NCBI GenBank assembly: GCA_948567375.1
Contig: OX419758.1
Span: 21,023,001 to 21,087,000 of the forward strand
Direction: 5' to 3'
DNA length: 64,000 nt
DNA from: Lunularia cruciata
Lineage: Eukaryota > Streptophyta > Marchantiopsida > Lunulariales > Lunulariaceae
Of the stretch, positions 45,601 through 58,900 are shown in pieces (position 1 is the first letter of the stretch; each line of letters begins with the position of its first letter). The position numbers and the translations under genes were made by a program. The notes beneath the pieces were generated by a model. That model was not told the origin of the DNA and did not search any database. It saw only the letters and a list, made by a program, of their open reading frames with translations.

Positions 45601-48600
45601 CCGATTATCACCTTGAATATCAGGCAAGAGTACTACTGCTGCAATGCTGGCCTCGGTTTTGAACAATTTGGAGCATGACGTCACTGCTATAGTAGGTGCT
45701 GAAGTTCCACAGGTAAGATCCCTCCTACTTTCTGCCAAAATGAACAAAAGTGTAGTACGGAGTTCATGTAGTCTAGGGAGCATCCAGGACATTGTGAAGT
45801 GGCAATTTCAACGTAGACCTACAACAGAAGGTGAAACAGATGCTCCTATTTAGCAGAGGACTCCGTACAAAATAGACACATATCATGTAACTTGTTCAAA
45901 TTTTTCTATTAATACTATCCTAGCTAAGGTCCTTCATTCGAGTGATAAATAATTCAGGCACAGAACTAGGACTTTGTGAGCAGAACTTGCCTATACTTCA
46001 AACTCTTTTCCCTCAATTTGGCTTCTTCTCTCAATGAGGAAGAAAAATAACCCTATGTTGACATAGTTTGTGAACCGTCTAAATTAGTGTCACTAATGTC
46101 TTGTAGCTTCACTCGGGAAATCGTGAGTTGCTGCACATAGCGTCCGATCTATAACAAGTGGGCCCATACGTCAGGTTAGTCTAGCTGAAGAATGAAAATA
46201 TAGTTGATATTAGTGACCGTCAATTGACAGCAGAATACAAAACATCAAGTTTGATCATTGCCTTCAGAACTGTTTTGATGGACCGTCGTGTTGTGTTGTA
46301 GTTTCCGGATGGTGGCAATGCGATTTTTGGGCGAGGACAACGATTTGTACTAGAGGTATGAGTTCTCTTCTCATTCTGGGATGCATATTTAGTTTTCTCG
46401 TTCATTGTTGCTTGCTGATCCTTATGACATCAAGCCAGCTGTAGGGTTTAAAGGAAGTGGCACTATTTTTATTGTAGGTTTTCTGTTGTCGCTTCGGTCT
46501 ACAATTTAAGACCAAGATTGTAGTCTTACCATGCTAACGTTTGAATGTTGTCCGAAGACACGAGGAATAAACATTGGACTTCCTTTTTGTTGGGTAGAAG
46601 AGACGGTGCAATTTGGATACACAGATCACAGAAAAGGAATGACTAACTGCTGGTGGCAGAGTCTTCCAGGCCGATGAATACGACAGTTGTTTCTTAGGTG
46701 TTACACCTTCCTTGGCTGTTGTAACAAGTGTTGAATGGGAGCATGTAGATATATTTCCTGATGAGGTAATATACTTTTCGACGTAAGTTGCTGCGATCTT
46801 CTTTGTAAACTTAGCACCAACATTTTATTCCTTGATTTGATGAAACCACAAAGCTTTATTGTGTTTGAAGCTTCCTTTCTGATGTATTTTGCCACATGGT
46901 CTTCAGAGCACTAAACTTACAGTAATATGTGAAACAGCACAGGCTTCTGTGAGGCAAGTTTTTAAGCAATTTGTGTTAAGAATCAAGCCAGGAGGCACCC
47001 TTGTGTTGTGTGGGGACAGGTAATTATGTCGTCCTCTTTTATTCAGGTTACGAGTAGGAAAAGTTCTTCGTTTAATCTCTTGCACTGAATTGGAGCAATT
47101 ACACCTTGATGTTGTCTCTGAGCAATTTCTTAACTAGTATTTGCTAATACATGTAATTGATCTCACAAGCTAACGTGGACTTTCAGTGCTGGATCCAAGC
47201 TTTTAGGTACTGCATTTCAGAGTGACAAGCTAGACGGTGATAGCGCAAATATTGGCACCGCCACCGGTGCTCACTATGATCGAAGCGACTTACGACAAGT
47301 GGTGACATATGGACTAGGAGATGGGAATGATTGGCAAGCTGTACTACTTGCACCAAATGTGCAAGGTGGAACAGATTATGTTGTGGTAGGCTGCCAATCT
47401 CTGATACTTCCCCATAGGATGGTAGAATTTCGTGTCTTTAAAGTAATTTTTGAATTTTAGTACCCTCTTTCCGAAGTCCAGAGCGTCCCACCGATTTAAT
47501 TAGCTTATCTGTATCGGGGGCCCCAAGTTTGAGTCCCCAACTCAGATGAGATCGATGAAGTACAGTAGGATTCTGTGGTTGAAACCTAGGAGGCTGATAA
47601 GGGGACTATGTCATAGCTAACAATAATGGCGCACTACTATAATCTTTGGTCACCTGGGAAAGAAGATCTAGACAGATGTATGGTTACTGTACTGTTCGGT
47701 GTAAACATTGTCTACTGAGAACTAGTGCCTGAGTATTCTTCTACCTTTAGTTTTTGCGGATGTCAGATTCCTACTCTTAAAACACAGGTGCCTGAAAATT
47801 TGAACGTGTTGTTAAAAGCATAAAAACGTGATACTACTGTTCGTATCAAAACGCAAGTAGGACCTGTAACTGGACAAAACTTAGAGAAGGTAGTTAGTAG
47901 GCGTCCATCTCCACTGGAAAATTGGGGGCTTTGTGCAGGTCCATTCATGTAGACCTATGGCAAGGGTGAGTTTACAGTTACCAGGGACTCACAACGTCCT
48001 CAACTCGCTTGCGGTGAGTTTCACCTAAAGCTGTATCGCTCACTCGCATTCGTTCCCTGCACATGTTTGTATTATGCATGCTTATAGCTGTTCGCTTACG
48101 ATCTGCATGAGTACCTGAAGAGAGTTCTTGACAAGAACTCTGGCTGAATTGCCTCTTTGATCCTTTGGCCTAAGTCACCTCCTATTTGTTTCATCTGCAA
48201 AAGTTAATTCCCTTATGCCGATGTTCGGAGCTTTCTTCTTTACGGACCTGATAAGCCAGTACTCCAGGTTATTGTTGTGGCGTCGTTGTTGGCGTCTAGA
48301 GACAATATGGGTTCGAACCCGGAAGAAAACTTTGCGGCAATGAAGAGAGCTGCAGAGAGAGGGAGCAAAGTTTTAGCCCAGTTTCTCGGGGTTCGGAGAC
48401 GCTTTGAGCTTGTAGGGAAAGCGAAAGGTTGTGTGATTTATGACGATTATGCACATCATCCAACGGAAGTACGAGCTGTCCTTCAGGCAGCTCGACAACG
48501 ATTTGATCAGCAATCTATTTGGGTTGTCTTCCAACCACATACTTACAGGTTGAGATTCTGTCCTCCTCTCGCACTGTCGCTGATGGATATTGACCTGCGG

Positions 48601-50642
48601 AAATGCAATTGTTGTCAGTGTGCCGATAGTGTGAACACTATGTGAGATGCTAATAGGTAGTTAACTAGTCTAAAATATCGTATCATAAATTTTATTGAAC
48701 CATCACATTGGATGTCTGTTTGATTCATATGTGACAGTTTTTAGTACTTACTAACGGACAAACACCTTTTCCTTCGACATGTTAAGTAGGACGACAAACT
48801 CGGTTAATGTTATAAATCATTAGGTTTGTTTAAGAAATCCTTCGCACATTTTCTTGTTGTACTACCGACAATGGTAGCGTATCTATCTACCAAATTTCTT
48901 CTTAAAGAGAACATTCTTGGCCTGGTGACCTTGGTAGGAAGGGATAAACGGAAGTAGTATACTAAATGGTAATTTTGCGAGTTTGCTTACTTTGTAACAC
49001 TCTGTGTATCGTAAAAAAGCATGTTCGTAAAGTACGTGCTTTGCAACGATCATATCTGTGGACTCCTTATACGTCTGGCTGATTCATACTTAGTCAATAA
49101 AGCCCAGTACGATAATCTTTTCTCCCTTCTACACATCCAGCGCGAGGACCAACTCTATCTCCTGCTCGCTCAATCTATCTATCACTCGACTTCCATCTGA
49201 TGAACGATATACTGTTCTGTAATGTCGTATAACAAACCCTACGATTTCTGAATCGTTACATTGTAACGTGTGCAGTCGTCTGGCAAAACTATTAAACGAC
49301 TTCGCCCCTGCTTTCAGTGCAGCCGACAGGGTTATTGTCACGGAGGTTTTATTCACCTGTATCATTCTTCTTTTGTTACGTCTGAAGTACAAACCAATAC
49401 GTCTATTAATTGAAAGTTGTACCACAAAAGGCCTCCTTATGAATGGGATTCTCGGTTGTGATGATCTAAAGGTAGCTTCATGCATTGGTTAACAAATAAG
49501 TGAATGTGAACAGGTATATGCTGCACGGGAAAAGAACATTTGGGACATAAGTGGTGGAGATCTCGCCGAAGTAATTACTGGTCCTCCTGCCATTTTTGTA
49601 CCAACTTTGGTAAGTCTGACTAATTTGTCCTCATATTTGAGTTGTTCCATTTGGACAAAGAATAGCAGATGAGACTAACAAGCATAGAGAACGAAATGTG
49701 GAGGAAAGATTTAGAGTCTACGACACATTTTTTCTTTATCAGGTGTCATGTGAAGATGCTTCTCGCAAGATACTGCGTACCTTATTACTTACGTATTCGG
49801 TAAATTCTGCTTCCCATGGTTTCATTTTGCTGTTTCATTTTGTACTTACGTATTCGGTAAATTCTGCTTCCCATGGTTTCATTTTGACAAGAGATTTAAT
49901 GTCACCTCCACTCAAGTGCCTGATTTTGTTGGGATGTACCAGGATGAAGTTGTTGAGCGCCTATTATGGGAGCTGACTCTGGCAGATGCCATGGGCTCCA
50001 AAGGAGTTGTTCTGTTGACTCTTGGCGCAGGTACTACTACCAACTGCTTCTGAGAGGCACATTAGTGAAACAAGACCGTAGTGAAACAAGACTGCACGGA
50101 ATAGTTCAACAGTAGTAACAGAAACGTAGAAACTTCCCTCATGAGTGCCTTGGCACTAATGAGCAAAGAACAGAAACTCGGGACGGGAGGTACTGGCATT
50201 ACATCCTGTTATCTTGGTATCCCTCTGGGCACTTCGGTTTAGGTGATCTGCCCTGATCTGAGCACAGTTCATGGTGAACTTCTATAAATACTACACATCA
50301 ACACGGAAATCTTCAGCATCGTTAGACATATTAGAGCTGTATCACCTCGAGACAGTGTAGAAGGAATTCCTGGAGGGTCATCTTTCCTAGAAATCTAAGC
50401 TGCAGACACAGATGAGTGTGGACTTGAGAATTGGTGGTTTGCATTTTGCATAAGCAGTGGGGTAATCTTGACGTACTTCCTTTGCTTCATCACGATGCTG
50501 GAAGTGTTAGGATTGCTACAGGAGTTACTACCGAGTCCCGCTTCCACGTATGAACCTGACTGTTGTTCCTTGGTTGTCTTTAGGTGACATTACAAATGTG
50601 GGCTCCGAAATCTTGAAAGCTTTTTCAGCAGGGCGAGTGTGA
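42650..50642 (+). CDS. murC: MurC, UDP-N-acetylmuramate--L-alanine ligase, plastid type
   Basis: ATP-dependent ligase adding L-Ala to UDP-MurNAc, the first peptide step of peptidoglycan synthesis, here expected in the plastid. Exons: 42650-43021, 44702-44907, 45432-45502, 45624-45712, 46302-46355, 46670-46765, 46943-47019, 47187-47385, 47939-48013, 48268-48548, 49276-49345, 49514-49609, 49943-50030, 50584-50642; total 1833 nt, 610 residues, all phases join. Motifs: HFIGIGGSG (105-113, Rossmann/UDP site), GSHGKSTT (214-221, ATP loop), EWEHVD (286-291), HNVLNSLA (406-413), DDYAHHP (472-478, C-terminal domain). The ATG at 42650 is the first after the in-frame stop at 42518. About 100 residues precede the bacterial start position, Ser/Arg-rich at first, fitting a transit peptide. 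All introns are GT-AG; intron 11 has a weak donor (GTTTTA). Exon 9 is short and its left edge least certain. Confidence 0.93.
49787..49888 (+). repeat. 57-bp tandem duplication inside MurC intron 12
   Basis: ACTTACGTATTCGGTAAATT and the following bases to CATTTTG occur at 49787 and again at 49844, a period of 57 bp; the second copy is partial. The identical text suggests a recent duplication. It lies wholly within intron 12 (49610-49942). Confidence 0.9.
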
Positions 50643-53600
50643 GGGCACTCCGACTGTCAAGTGGCCATGAAATGTTCTCCTCCCTAGGTCATGAGATTTT
50701 TGAGCAATTTTAAGCTCATCTCCGGCCCCTGTAAAACCAATTTTTAGCCCATTTTTAAACAATTGAAACTTCTGATGCAGAACTTCGTTTAATACCTCAC
50801 TTGTACTGTATTTCGCTCAGAGTCAGTAACCAGAACGAGAGAGAGAAGAATTGATAGAGGCAAAAGTAGCCTCGTGGTTCTGATTATCTAGTGCTGACTC
50901 TGTACAAGGAACCTGAGAAAACTAGACTTTTGGACAGATTTGGGAATAAGTCGCACCATCCCAGTGAAGTTACAGCCTCTAGTTCAGAGTCGATACGCTG
51001 GCAGCTACTTCAAGTACGTTACATGAGGCTAATTTAAAGAGTAGCAGGAACGGTGTTCAAGGGAGACAATAATGTTTTACTGAAGAAACCGAAACGGTTA
51101 AACTCCAAACCTTCCAGTGTGACGGATGAAGAACTATGACCAACTCACCACTGTTTACCGGCAACGACAAAGCAGACTTCCACTCTTCAAAAATTGCAGT
51201 CATTCATTTTGCTGCAAATGTTTTTTATCGCTTGGGACGCAACATATAGCCTGCATACAATAATGTGTCCATGCAGAAAGAATTCACTTCCTCAAATGCT
51301 TTCAGTAATTCACTGATGACGTTGTTACAGAACACCTAGATATGTGGGGATATGGTCCACGATGAGAAGCGTCAGAAATTTGACAGTTTTGACTTGGAGA
51401 GGGATGGTCACTTAACGATATGGTGCTCCAATTTGTGTACGTGTTATTCCACTATAGTTTCGGTGCACTCTTCCTGGGTTTACTACAGTTTTACGAGTCC
51501 GGTATTCAAATGTCGTCGTGATTAGCGAATACAGAGAACATTGGCATGTTCTCTGGTTGGACAATCACTTCTTCCAAGACAATGACACCCGAGTAATTTA
51601 TCACACTATGGGATTACACTCCTACAAAATTGGTTACAGGATGACCACATAACAGTTAGTACTATTGAGTACCTCATTCAATATGATGGTTCCACAGTTT
51701 TGCGACTGTTTCTTGACAATTAAAAATGGATCAAAATCATGTTTCATCTTTCTTCTTCCTTATTCAGATACAATCCCAACCTCCGCCAATCTTTCATATG
51801 AAAACACTCAGTGCACCATTGTGTTGTACTCCAAGCGAGATCCAGGCTGTGGGATGATGTTATATTTGCTCTTCCTACTGTTCATTAACTGTACACAAGT
51901 TGAGCTCAATTCTACTTTGGTTAGCATCTAGGTTCTCTTTCTTCCCCCTTTTTTTCACCCATTGTCCTCTTCTTCTATATATTTTAGATTTTATTATTTT
52001 ATTCACTACCATCAGCTTTGATTCACATCCATCTGCAATACTTCCTCCTACTTCTACAAAGTCGAGACGTCCCAGCCTGACCCTGACTTCCATTAATTGC
52101 CCCAAGCAAGTTCGGTTTGGCGTAAATGTGGGTTGCTTGAACTTGAACCTCACAACGTTGTGCAAGTACTGCGGCTTCACTTCCATTATGAAGTCGTCGT
52201 CTTTACTTAGCACCAACAGCAGGACTCACTTGAATGATTTGCTCTTACTTGGTGATGAGTTCTCGCGAATCAATGCTCGTGGTTGTCACTATTCGCTCAC
52301 GTATGGAGATTTAACTTCTGTTGTACTTGCTTTCGTCATACAGTAGTTGGAGTAGGCGCTCACTCGCTTTACTTTTCACCTCACTGCATGGTACAGTCTG
52401 TTTTACCCCTGTATGCATAGATGCACAGAGTCGGAGTTACACTCTTTTATAAAGGTCCACACATCAGTCCATTCAAAGGAGGATTTGGCTCCTAACAGTT
52501 TTATACGTCAGCGAATGAACATAAAGCAGATTATGGAACTCAGAAAGATAAATTAAGTAGCAGATAAGAACATGGAATATCCTTAGAAGGTGCGACTTTA
52601 TTGATTTCGTCATGCAATATTTTTCAGTGGACAAATGGTTGTGTCAAGGGCCTGTATCTTCAAGGAACGTTTTTCCTCATTTGTTTTACCTCCAACTTGG
52701 TAGAAAGATCTCATGTGCTTCTTCTTTCTTCCTTTCTTTTCATTTTTCTATGTAATTCAGGTTATACTTTCGGCAGGGTAGACTGTAGAATGTATCTGTC
52801 CTGCAGGTCGGCACAGTACTTGAAGCCTGCACCACACTACTACTAATCCTACCACCGCAACTGTACTGAGAATCTGGTTACTGGCTTTCAAGTTTCAGGA
52901 GAGGTGTCTACTATTTCTGCTGGTGACATCAATCCATCTTGTAGTACTATACGATCCACCTGGGTGGTGCTCAATAACTCAAGAAATAAAATTGTGATGC
53001 TGCTGCTACTACTACTGCAACTCTGAAGTTTGCCAAATCGTTGGACAGCAGCAGTTTTGACGGCACAGAAAGGTACCTTACCAGTTACTGACTGTTGCTT
53101 TTCTGATGTCTCTTTCCTGTAGTAATACAACAACTTCTTCCATTTGTGCTGCTGCAGGATTGGAGGGAGGAGTCGGCACTTCCTCAGTGCGATGACTACA
53201 ACTTCTACTACTGCTACTTCTCTTTCTTTACCTTCTGGCTTTGCTGTACAGTCATGACAGCAGCATGTTGTACTACTGCTTCTTACAAAAGCAATAAGGT
53301 GATGGGAGAACTGGTATGGACAGTCCGGCAGCTTGAGCTGACAGCTTCTGAGAGTCTTGGTAGTGAAGAAATACTGGACTACTGTATATAAAAATTCGAA
53401 TACTTACGTTTGTTAAGTGTATTGACATCGCGCTTTATGTCAGAAGTTGGAATATATGTGAAAATTTTCCCGAAAATAAAGTCGTGTACCTCGGAGATTC
53501 TAGCTCAAGCATCATTTTTCTGATGTTAAATCTCAGGATGGAGGAACTAACTTTTGAGCGAGTTGGATGGTTGGTACCGTAACCATTGATCTTGCGACAA

Positions 53601-55932
53601 GCACGGTAAGCTGGCTGATTCATTGGGCCGCAAAATGGGGAGGTTAGAAAAATGATGGGGTGAAGGGAGCATTGGGAGGGACAGTTCGGCAGCTGGGGCT
53701 GACAGTATCTGATAGTCTTGGTAGTGAAGGCAAACTCGACTCAGATACTAATAATCGAGTAGTTAACTTTCGGTATATTAGCATCGCACTCTAACTCAAG
53801 GATTGGTAATATGTATGAAATGAATAGATATGGTTTACCTCGGATTCTAGCTCAAGCATCAGTGTATTTTTCTGATTCTTAGATCTCAGGATACGGGAAA
53901 AGTTCTTTTACAGCGAACTGTATTGTCAGTACGGTGGGCCATTGTTCTTGCAATAAGCACGGTAGGCTGACAGATTCGTTGGGCTGGAATATGGGGACTC
54001 GAGGGGAGGTCGCTGATTGACCAAAGCAGCAGTACAGTAGTACTGACTGCAAAGTCGCAAGTTATGACAATCTGGGTAACTGGTCCCTTAACGAATCAGT
54101 CCAGAGCCTAGTCCCTCACAGGAACTTTCCCACTATTATTCCTCGACACTTGCTTCAGGCATGAGTATGTGGTGCTGCTACTCCTGCATCTGTCAGTCTT
54201 GAGAAGGAGTGGTACATACATAATGGATTCTCTTGCTGAGCAATTATGTAGTGCCGAGGAGAACTAGTGCCTGTGTTGTTCTTTGCGGCAATCATATACT
54301 ATCCAGTGCTACTCGCTATCGTTTTGCCAGAACAACTCATTTGGTTAGTCCCAAATATTGGATGCTGTGAAGGATGACGCCTGTATTTCTGACCAATGCC
54401 AGTGGCTGTCAATCAGGCAGAGGACTGGTCTGGCAGATTTAGTTTTGGGGGGGTAAAGCTAGGTGAGGGTTACAGAGTGCGCACCTTGAGGCTCGAGATG
54501 GACCTTTTCTTCCGGTCTCACGAGGGGGCTGTGTAGAACGCGGCACCTGAGACAGAGCAAGCAGCTCATCCAGGTCCTGTGTACTGTCTGTGCAATGAGT
54601 AAGAATAAGGAAACCGTTCCTGAGCACACGGTTCTGTACCCATGTACGTCTGGAGAAGACCTGACAAACTGCACTAGCTAAGAGAAGTAAATGTTGATAA
54701 ATGGGAATAGCATCCACGAATTATACGAACCAGGTCGGACTATGAGATCGGAACACTATGGTAATGTAATTTAATTAGAATAGAAAAAGGCTAACTTCCT
54801 TCGTAGTTCCGTTGCGGTAAGAAACACAGACCAAAACCTTCCTCACAGCTCTCCTTTGTGGAAAAGACGAGGACTTCGACGCATCAGAAGACACACCTTT
54901 AACAGAATGAAACAGGGCCTTCACCCCACGCAGAGGCGAGAGTCCTACGGATGGAGAGCCCGTTTTAATGCTCGCAATGTATGTCTTTAGATTCGATACT
55001 ACATGCTCGTAGGACGATGATATCTATCCAGGCCCTAATTCAATAAATCTCCAAACTTCGACTCGCCGTGCTGCACTAGAGTGCCAACAACGCAGGTACT
55101 GAACGACACGAACTGAAATTCAGAATATCTGGAGAAGAGATCCACCAGGGAGCAGTATTTCTCATCCTGCCTGCAGTGTGATCTCTCCGAAACTTCGACC
55201 GTCTACAGTCAGGTATTGGAGGCCTGTGAAGGGTTAGAGGGGACTGTGAAGCCAAGATCAATAAATGTTACAAATTCACAAGTGAAGGAGGCCAACGCGT
55301 CTGTCATTCGACGCCCACGAACACACGTCAACACTACATAGGAAGATTGAAATGAAAGACTGCACTACGCATGACAGACCAAATTTAAGCAACCAACCAC
55401 CCACCCTTGGAAGAAGTGGCAGTGCAAAGAAAACAAACACACACTGGGAGTGGGCTTCAATAAAGTTCAAGAAAGTATAGAGTGAAGAAAGCTTTTAACC
55501 ATTACAAATCGCACCCAACCTTTCATGCCAAGATGTTCAAAAGACATGAAAAACAATTGCACCATTATAGTTCAGGGTAGCCTTGTGGCTACAGCCTCGT
55601 CTTCTGTGTGTGTATGTGTGTGAAAAGAGAGGAGAAAAAGAGTGCGAGAGGAAGAGAGGACGACACCTGCACATGATGAGACGATGTGCCAACTCTCTAG
55701 TTGCTGCCTCCACATAAATGAGGCACTTACCTATTCCTGACCCAATGCCGCAATAAACTCAGGACTCGTACCATTAATAACCAATTAACCTACCTAAATC
55801 ATAAATGCCCTGTCCTGCCCCTTCGTCCTCCCCAGAACCTTTCTGAAGTCTGTACAAAGACTTCTTTCGATTTTGCACTTTACATTGATTTTACAGATAA
55901 AAATTTTACTCCTACTGTACCAAATTCGATGG
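50643..55932. other. Intergenic region between MurC and the receptor gene
   Basis: No gene is recognised. The stretch includes MurC's presumed 3' untranslated region, a CT-rich patch near 51935-52060, and a diverged ~340-bp duplication (listed separately). The last few hundred bases (about 55600-55932) should hold the 3' untranslated region of the minus-strand receptor gene and a short GT repeat at 55606-55622. Confidence 0.4.
53301..54000 (+). repeat. Diverged direct duplication, about 340 bp per unit
   Basis: 53301-53645 and 53654-54000 share a series of blocks in the same order: GGACAGT(C/T)CGGCAGCT, GAGTCTTGGTAGTGAAG against GATAGTCTTGGTAGTGAAG, ATTCTAGCTCAAGCATCA, ATCTCAGGAT, and AAGCACGGTA(A/G)GCTG with ATTC(A/G)TTGGGC. 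Gaps and substitutions are frequent, so the duplication is old. Function unknown. Confidence 0.75.
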
Positions 55933-58900
55933 TCAATCAGGGTTAATGGCAGCGAGCTCCTCGTAAACAACTTTTATACTAGGCCGGGATGACTGAGAAG
56001 CAACGCAGTTAAGAGAAATAGTGAGCACGTCTTCAATTCCCTTAGGGGGTTCTAGATCTCTATCCACCCCGACTAGATCCGTATCATAGCAGTCAATTGC
56101 GTGCCCTTCATTAACCACCAGTCGCACCCAATCCGGCAAATCGACCACTCCTGTGTTGCCAGATATAATATCTCCTGCACTCTTGCCTGTAATCAACTCC
56201 ATCAAAATGACACCAAAGGAAAATACATCGGACTTAATAGAGGGTTTTGGTTTTTTGGCCACTGCCAGTTCAGGCGCACGATATCCTAGTGCACCTGAGT
56301 TTACCAGTTGGTTAGCAGTGCCAGCAGAGGTCATCAGACGGTGTAGGCTAAAGTCCGATAAGCAGGCTTGAAAATGAGGATCCTCCCTTAGCAGCACATT
56401 CGTGGACTTCAAGTTTCCATGAGCCCACCGGTGTTGCACGTGTAGATACAGCAGTCCTCGCGCAACGTCCACTGCTATTTGAAGTCGTTGATGCCACGAA
56501 AGGGGATACGTCCGCCCAGCTCTCTCTGTAAAGAACCACAAATTTAATAATAAGCGAAACGTTAGGACTTAGTATCCGCGTTAGAAACACAGACGGAGGC
56601 ACAACCTTCAGGATCCAAAAATTTCCTCTACAGATACAAAGTTCTGCATCCAGCATGTTCTTCAGCTAAGAAGATCATGTCAGGAGCCACATTACAGCAA
56701 AAAGCACTCCCTGCTTTAGCTCTCCTTAAACTTTGACTAGTCAGACAGCAAGGCCCCACGTTACAAATCTGAAATGCAGGGAACATAGACTAGTGTTGGT
56801 TTGTAATGCACCGTTGAATAAAACACCAGGCAATCTTGGAAGTGAAAAAGCAGGTAACGCATGACATAGTGGGAGTTTAAATCACAGAGCCGAAATTTCC
56901 AGAACTAGAATCCGTTTGCACAGAGAAGAGAGCTCACCGTAGAGGCGTCCTGCTAAGCTTCCACCTCCGATGTAGTCAGACAAAAGAAGCTTCTCGTACT
57001 CCAGTGGACCCCAGTAGTAACCTCTCAGAGATACCACGTTCTGGTGTTTCACGTTACCAAACTTTCTCGCTTCCAAGGCAAACTCCTTCTTACATTTCGC
57101 CAGGCCCTCTTTCAGCCACTTGACAGTAAGCACGTGCCCGCTCTCGAGGACTGCTTTATACGAAGTTCCGTGACTACTCTTACCGAGCATCTCAGCTGGA
57201 GCACTTGACAAGTCTTCAGCACAAAATGTAAGAGACTTGTCCAGGAAATAAACATCACCTACAAGATGGGCAGGCTGCACGGGACCTTTCAAGTCAACCG
57301 GATGCTCGGGTGAGACCTTCGTCACAAGTGGATGTTCCGGAGATAACACATCCTGTTCTGTCACAGATGGGAGCCGGTGGTTTCTACCAGCTAACAAACC
57401 ACCATCGACTATATCACCTTCCTCCAACTTCGCATCTGGAGACGAGCCATTTCTTCTAATACCAACACTTTTTGCCGAAGCCACAGGAATTGCACGAGAA
57501 TTGAGTGTGGCCCTCTCCACATCCGTGTCGAAGTCGTTTGTGGAGTCATTTCCAGGTCTGCCACATCTTTCAAATCCTTTGCTGCCCCCAAATTCAGAAC
57601 CGTGGGATGCTTCGTTTGATTTTGAAACACTTCTAAAATAGACAAACAAGCATATAGCGACAATAATGGCTGCTCCCACTGTGCAGCCTCCTATAAGGCC
57701 TGCCTTCACTCCTGAACTCATTTTACTACCACTACGGGTTACGTTGACTTGTGGGAAACGGCCAGGACCGTCAGACGGGTTTATGAGTGGCCATAAAAGT
57801 GCGTCATTTCCGTCGAAAGAATCCCGACCAAATCTAGTTAAATTCTGAGGAACTGGGCCAGAGAAATTATTGTGGGAAAGGTTCAACTTCTCAAGGCTCG
57901 GGGGTAGATTGGGTAAACGTCCTGACAGTTGGTTTCTTGATAGATCAAGTTCTTGTAGTAAAATCAGTTCAGTTAGCTGAGGTAATTTCCCGGTAAGCTG
58001 ATTTGAGGCGAGCTTCAGGACATGCAATCTCCCCAGAGAACTGATTTTATCTGGGATATGACCGGTAAAGTTGTTAACTGATAAATCTAGCACTTCAAGC
58101 GGCGACATTTGAGCTAAATCTGTCTGTACTTGGACGAATCTTGAGGGAGTACTAGAAAGGTTTGTACCAGGAGAGGAGGGAGAAGCATCCAGGAGTGGTA
58201 TGTGTCCAGTCAGCCGATTATGAGAAAGCAGTAAACCTGTGATTGAGGTGTAAAAGAACTCGGAAGGGACCTCACCCTCAAGTAGGTTGAAGCTCAAGTC
58301 AAGGGTAAGAAGACTTCGTGATTTCCCGTACTCCGGAGGAACAAGTCCCGTAAACTTGTTGTAAGAGAGGTTCAAGTAACTTAACCGGTAGAGGTTATTC
58401 ACTATCATGTCAGGAAGTATCCCAAACAGCTGGTTACTGCTCAGGTCGAGCACCTTCAAGGACTGGTCCCAGTTCTGCATCGCTACCAGGTCCCCGGCGA
58501 GAAGATTACCACTCAAATCCACTGACTCACACTCCCCAAGCTTGGTCGGTATCGTTCCAGACAGCCTGTTCTTCGAGAGGTTGAGTATCTTCAGATTGTG
58601 AGATGTTATTTCTTCAACATTACCTGCAAACGCCAGAACAGCAGCTTCACCGTTAGATGGGGGGAGAACGTAAATGCTTCATTAGTTAACGACTTCTAGA
58701 ACGTGAACCTTCATCAGTAGACACTCCTTTCCCCAGATAAGCTTCCCCGATTAAATCACTGCTCCCAGATCGTAATCAGAAGTTATTGCCTTAAGTAGAA
58801 GATTAGGAACCAAAACCTCGAGGTTACCCCTTGTCCGAAGACTGAAGGAGGAAACACTTCAGTGCATATTGTAACAACCATAGCAAAGGAGGGGGAGTAC

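Noticed and set aside
42650-50642. MurC as bacterial contamination or recent bacterial transfer
   Set aside because: Thirteen GT-AG introns, a transit-like N-terminal extension and plant-type flanking DNA make it an established nuclear gene.
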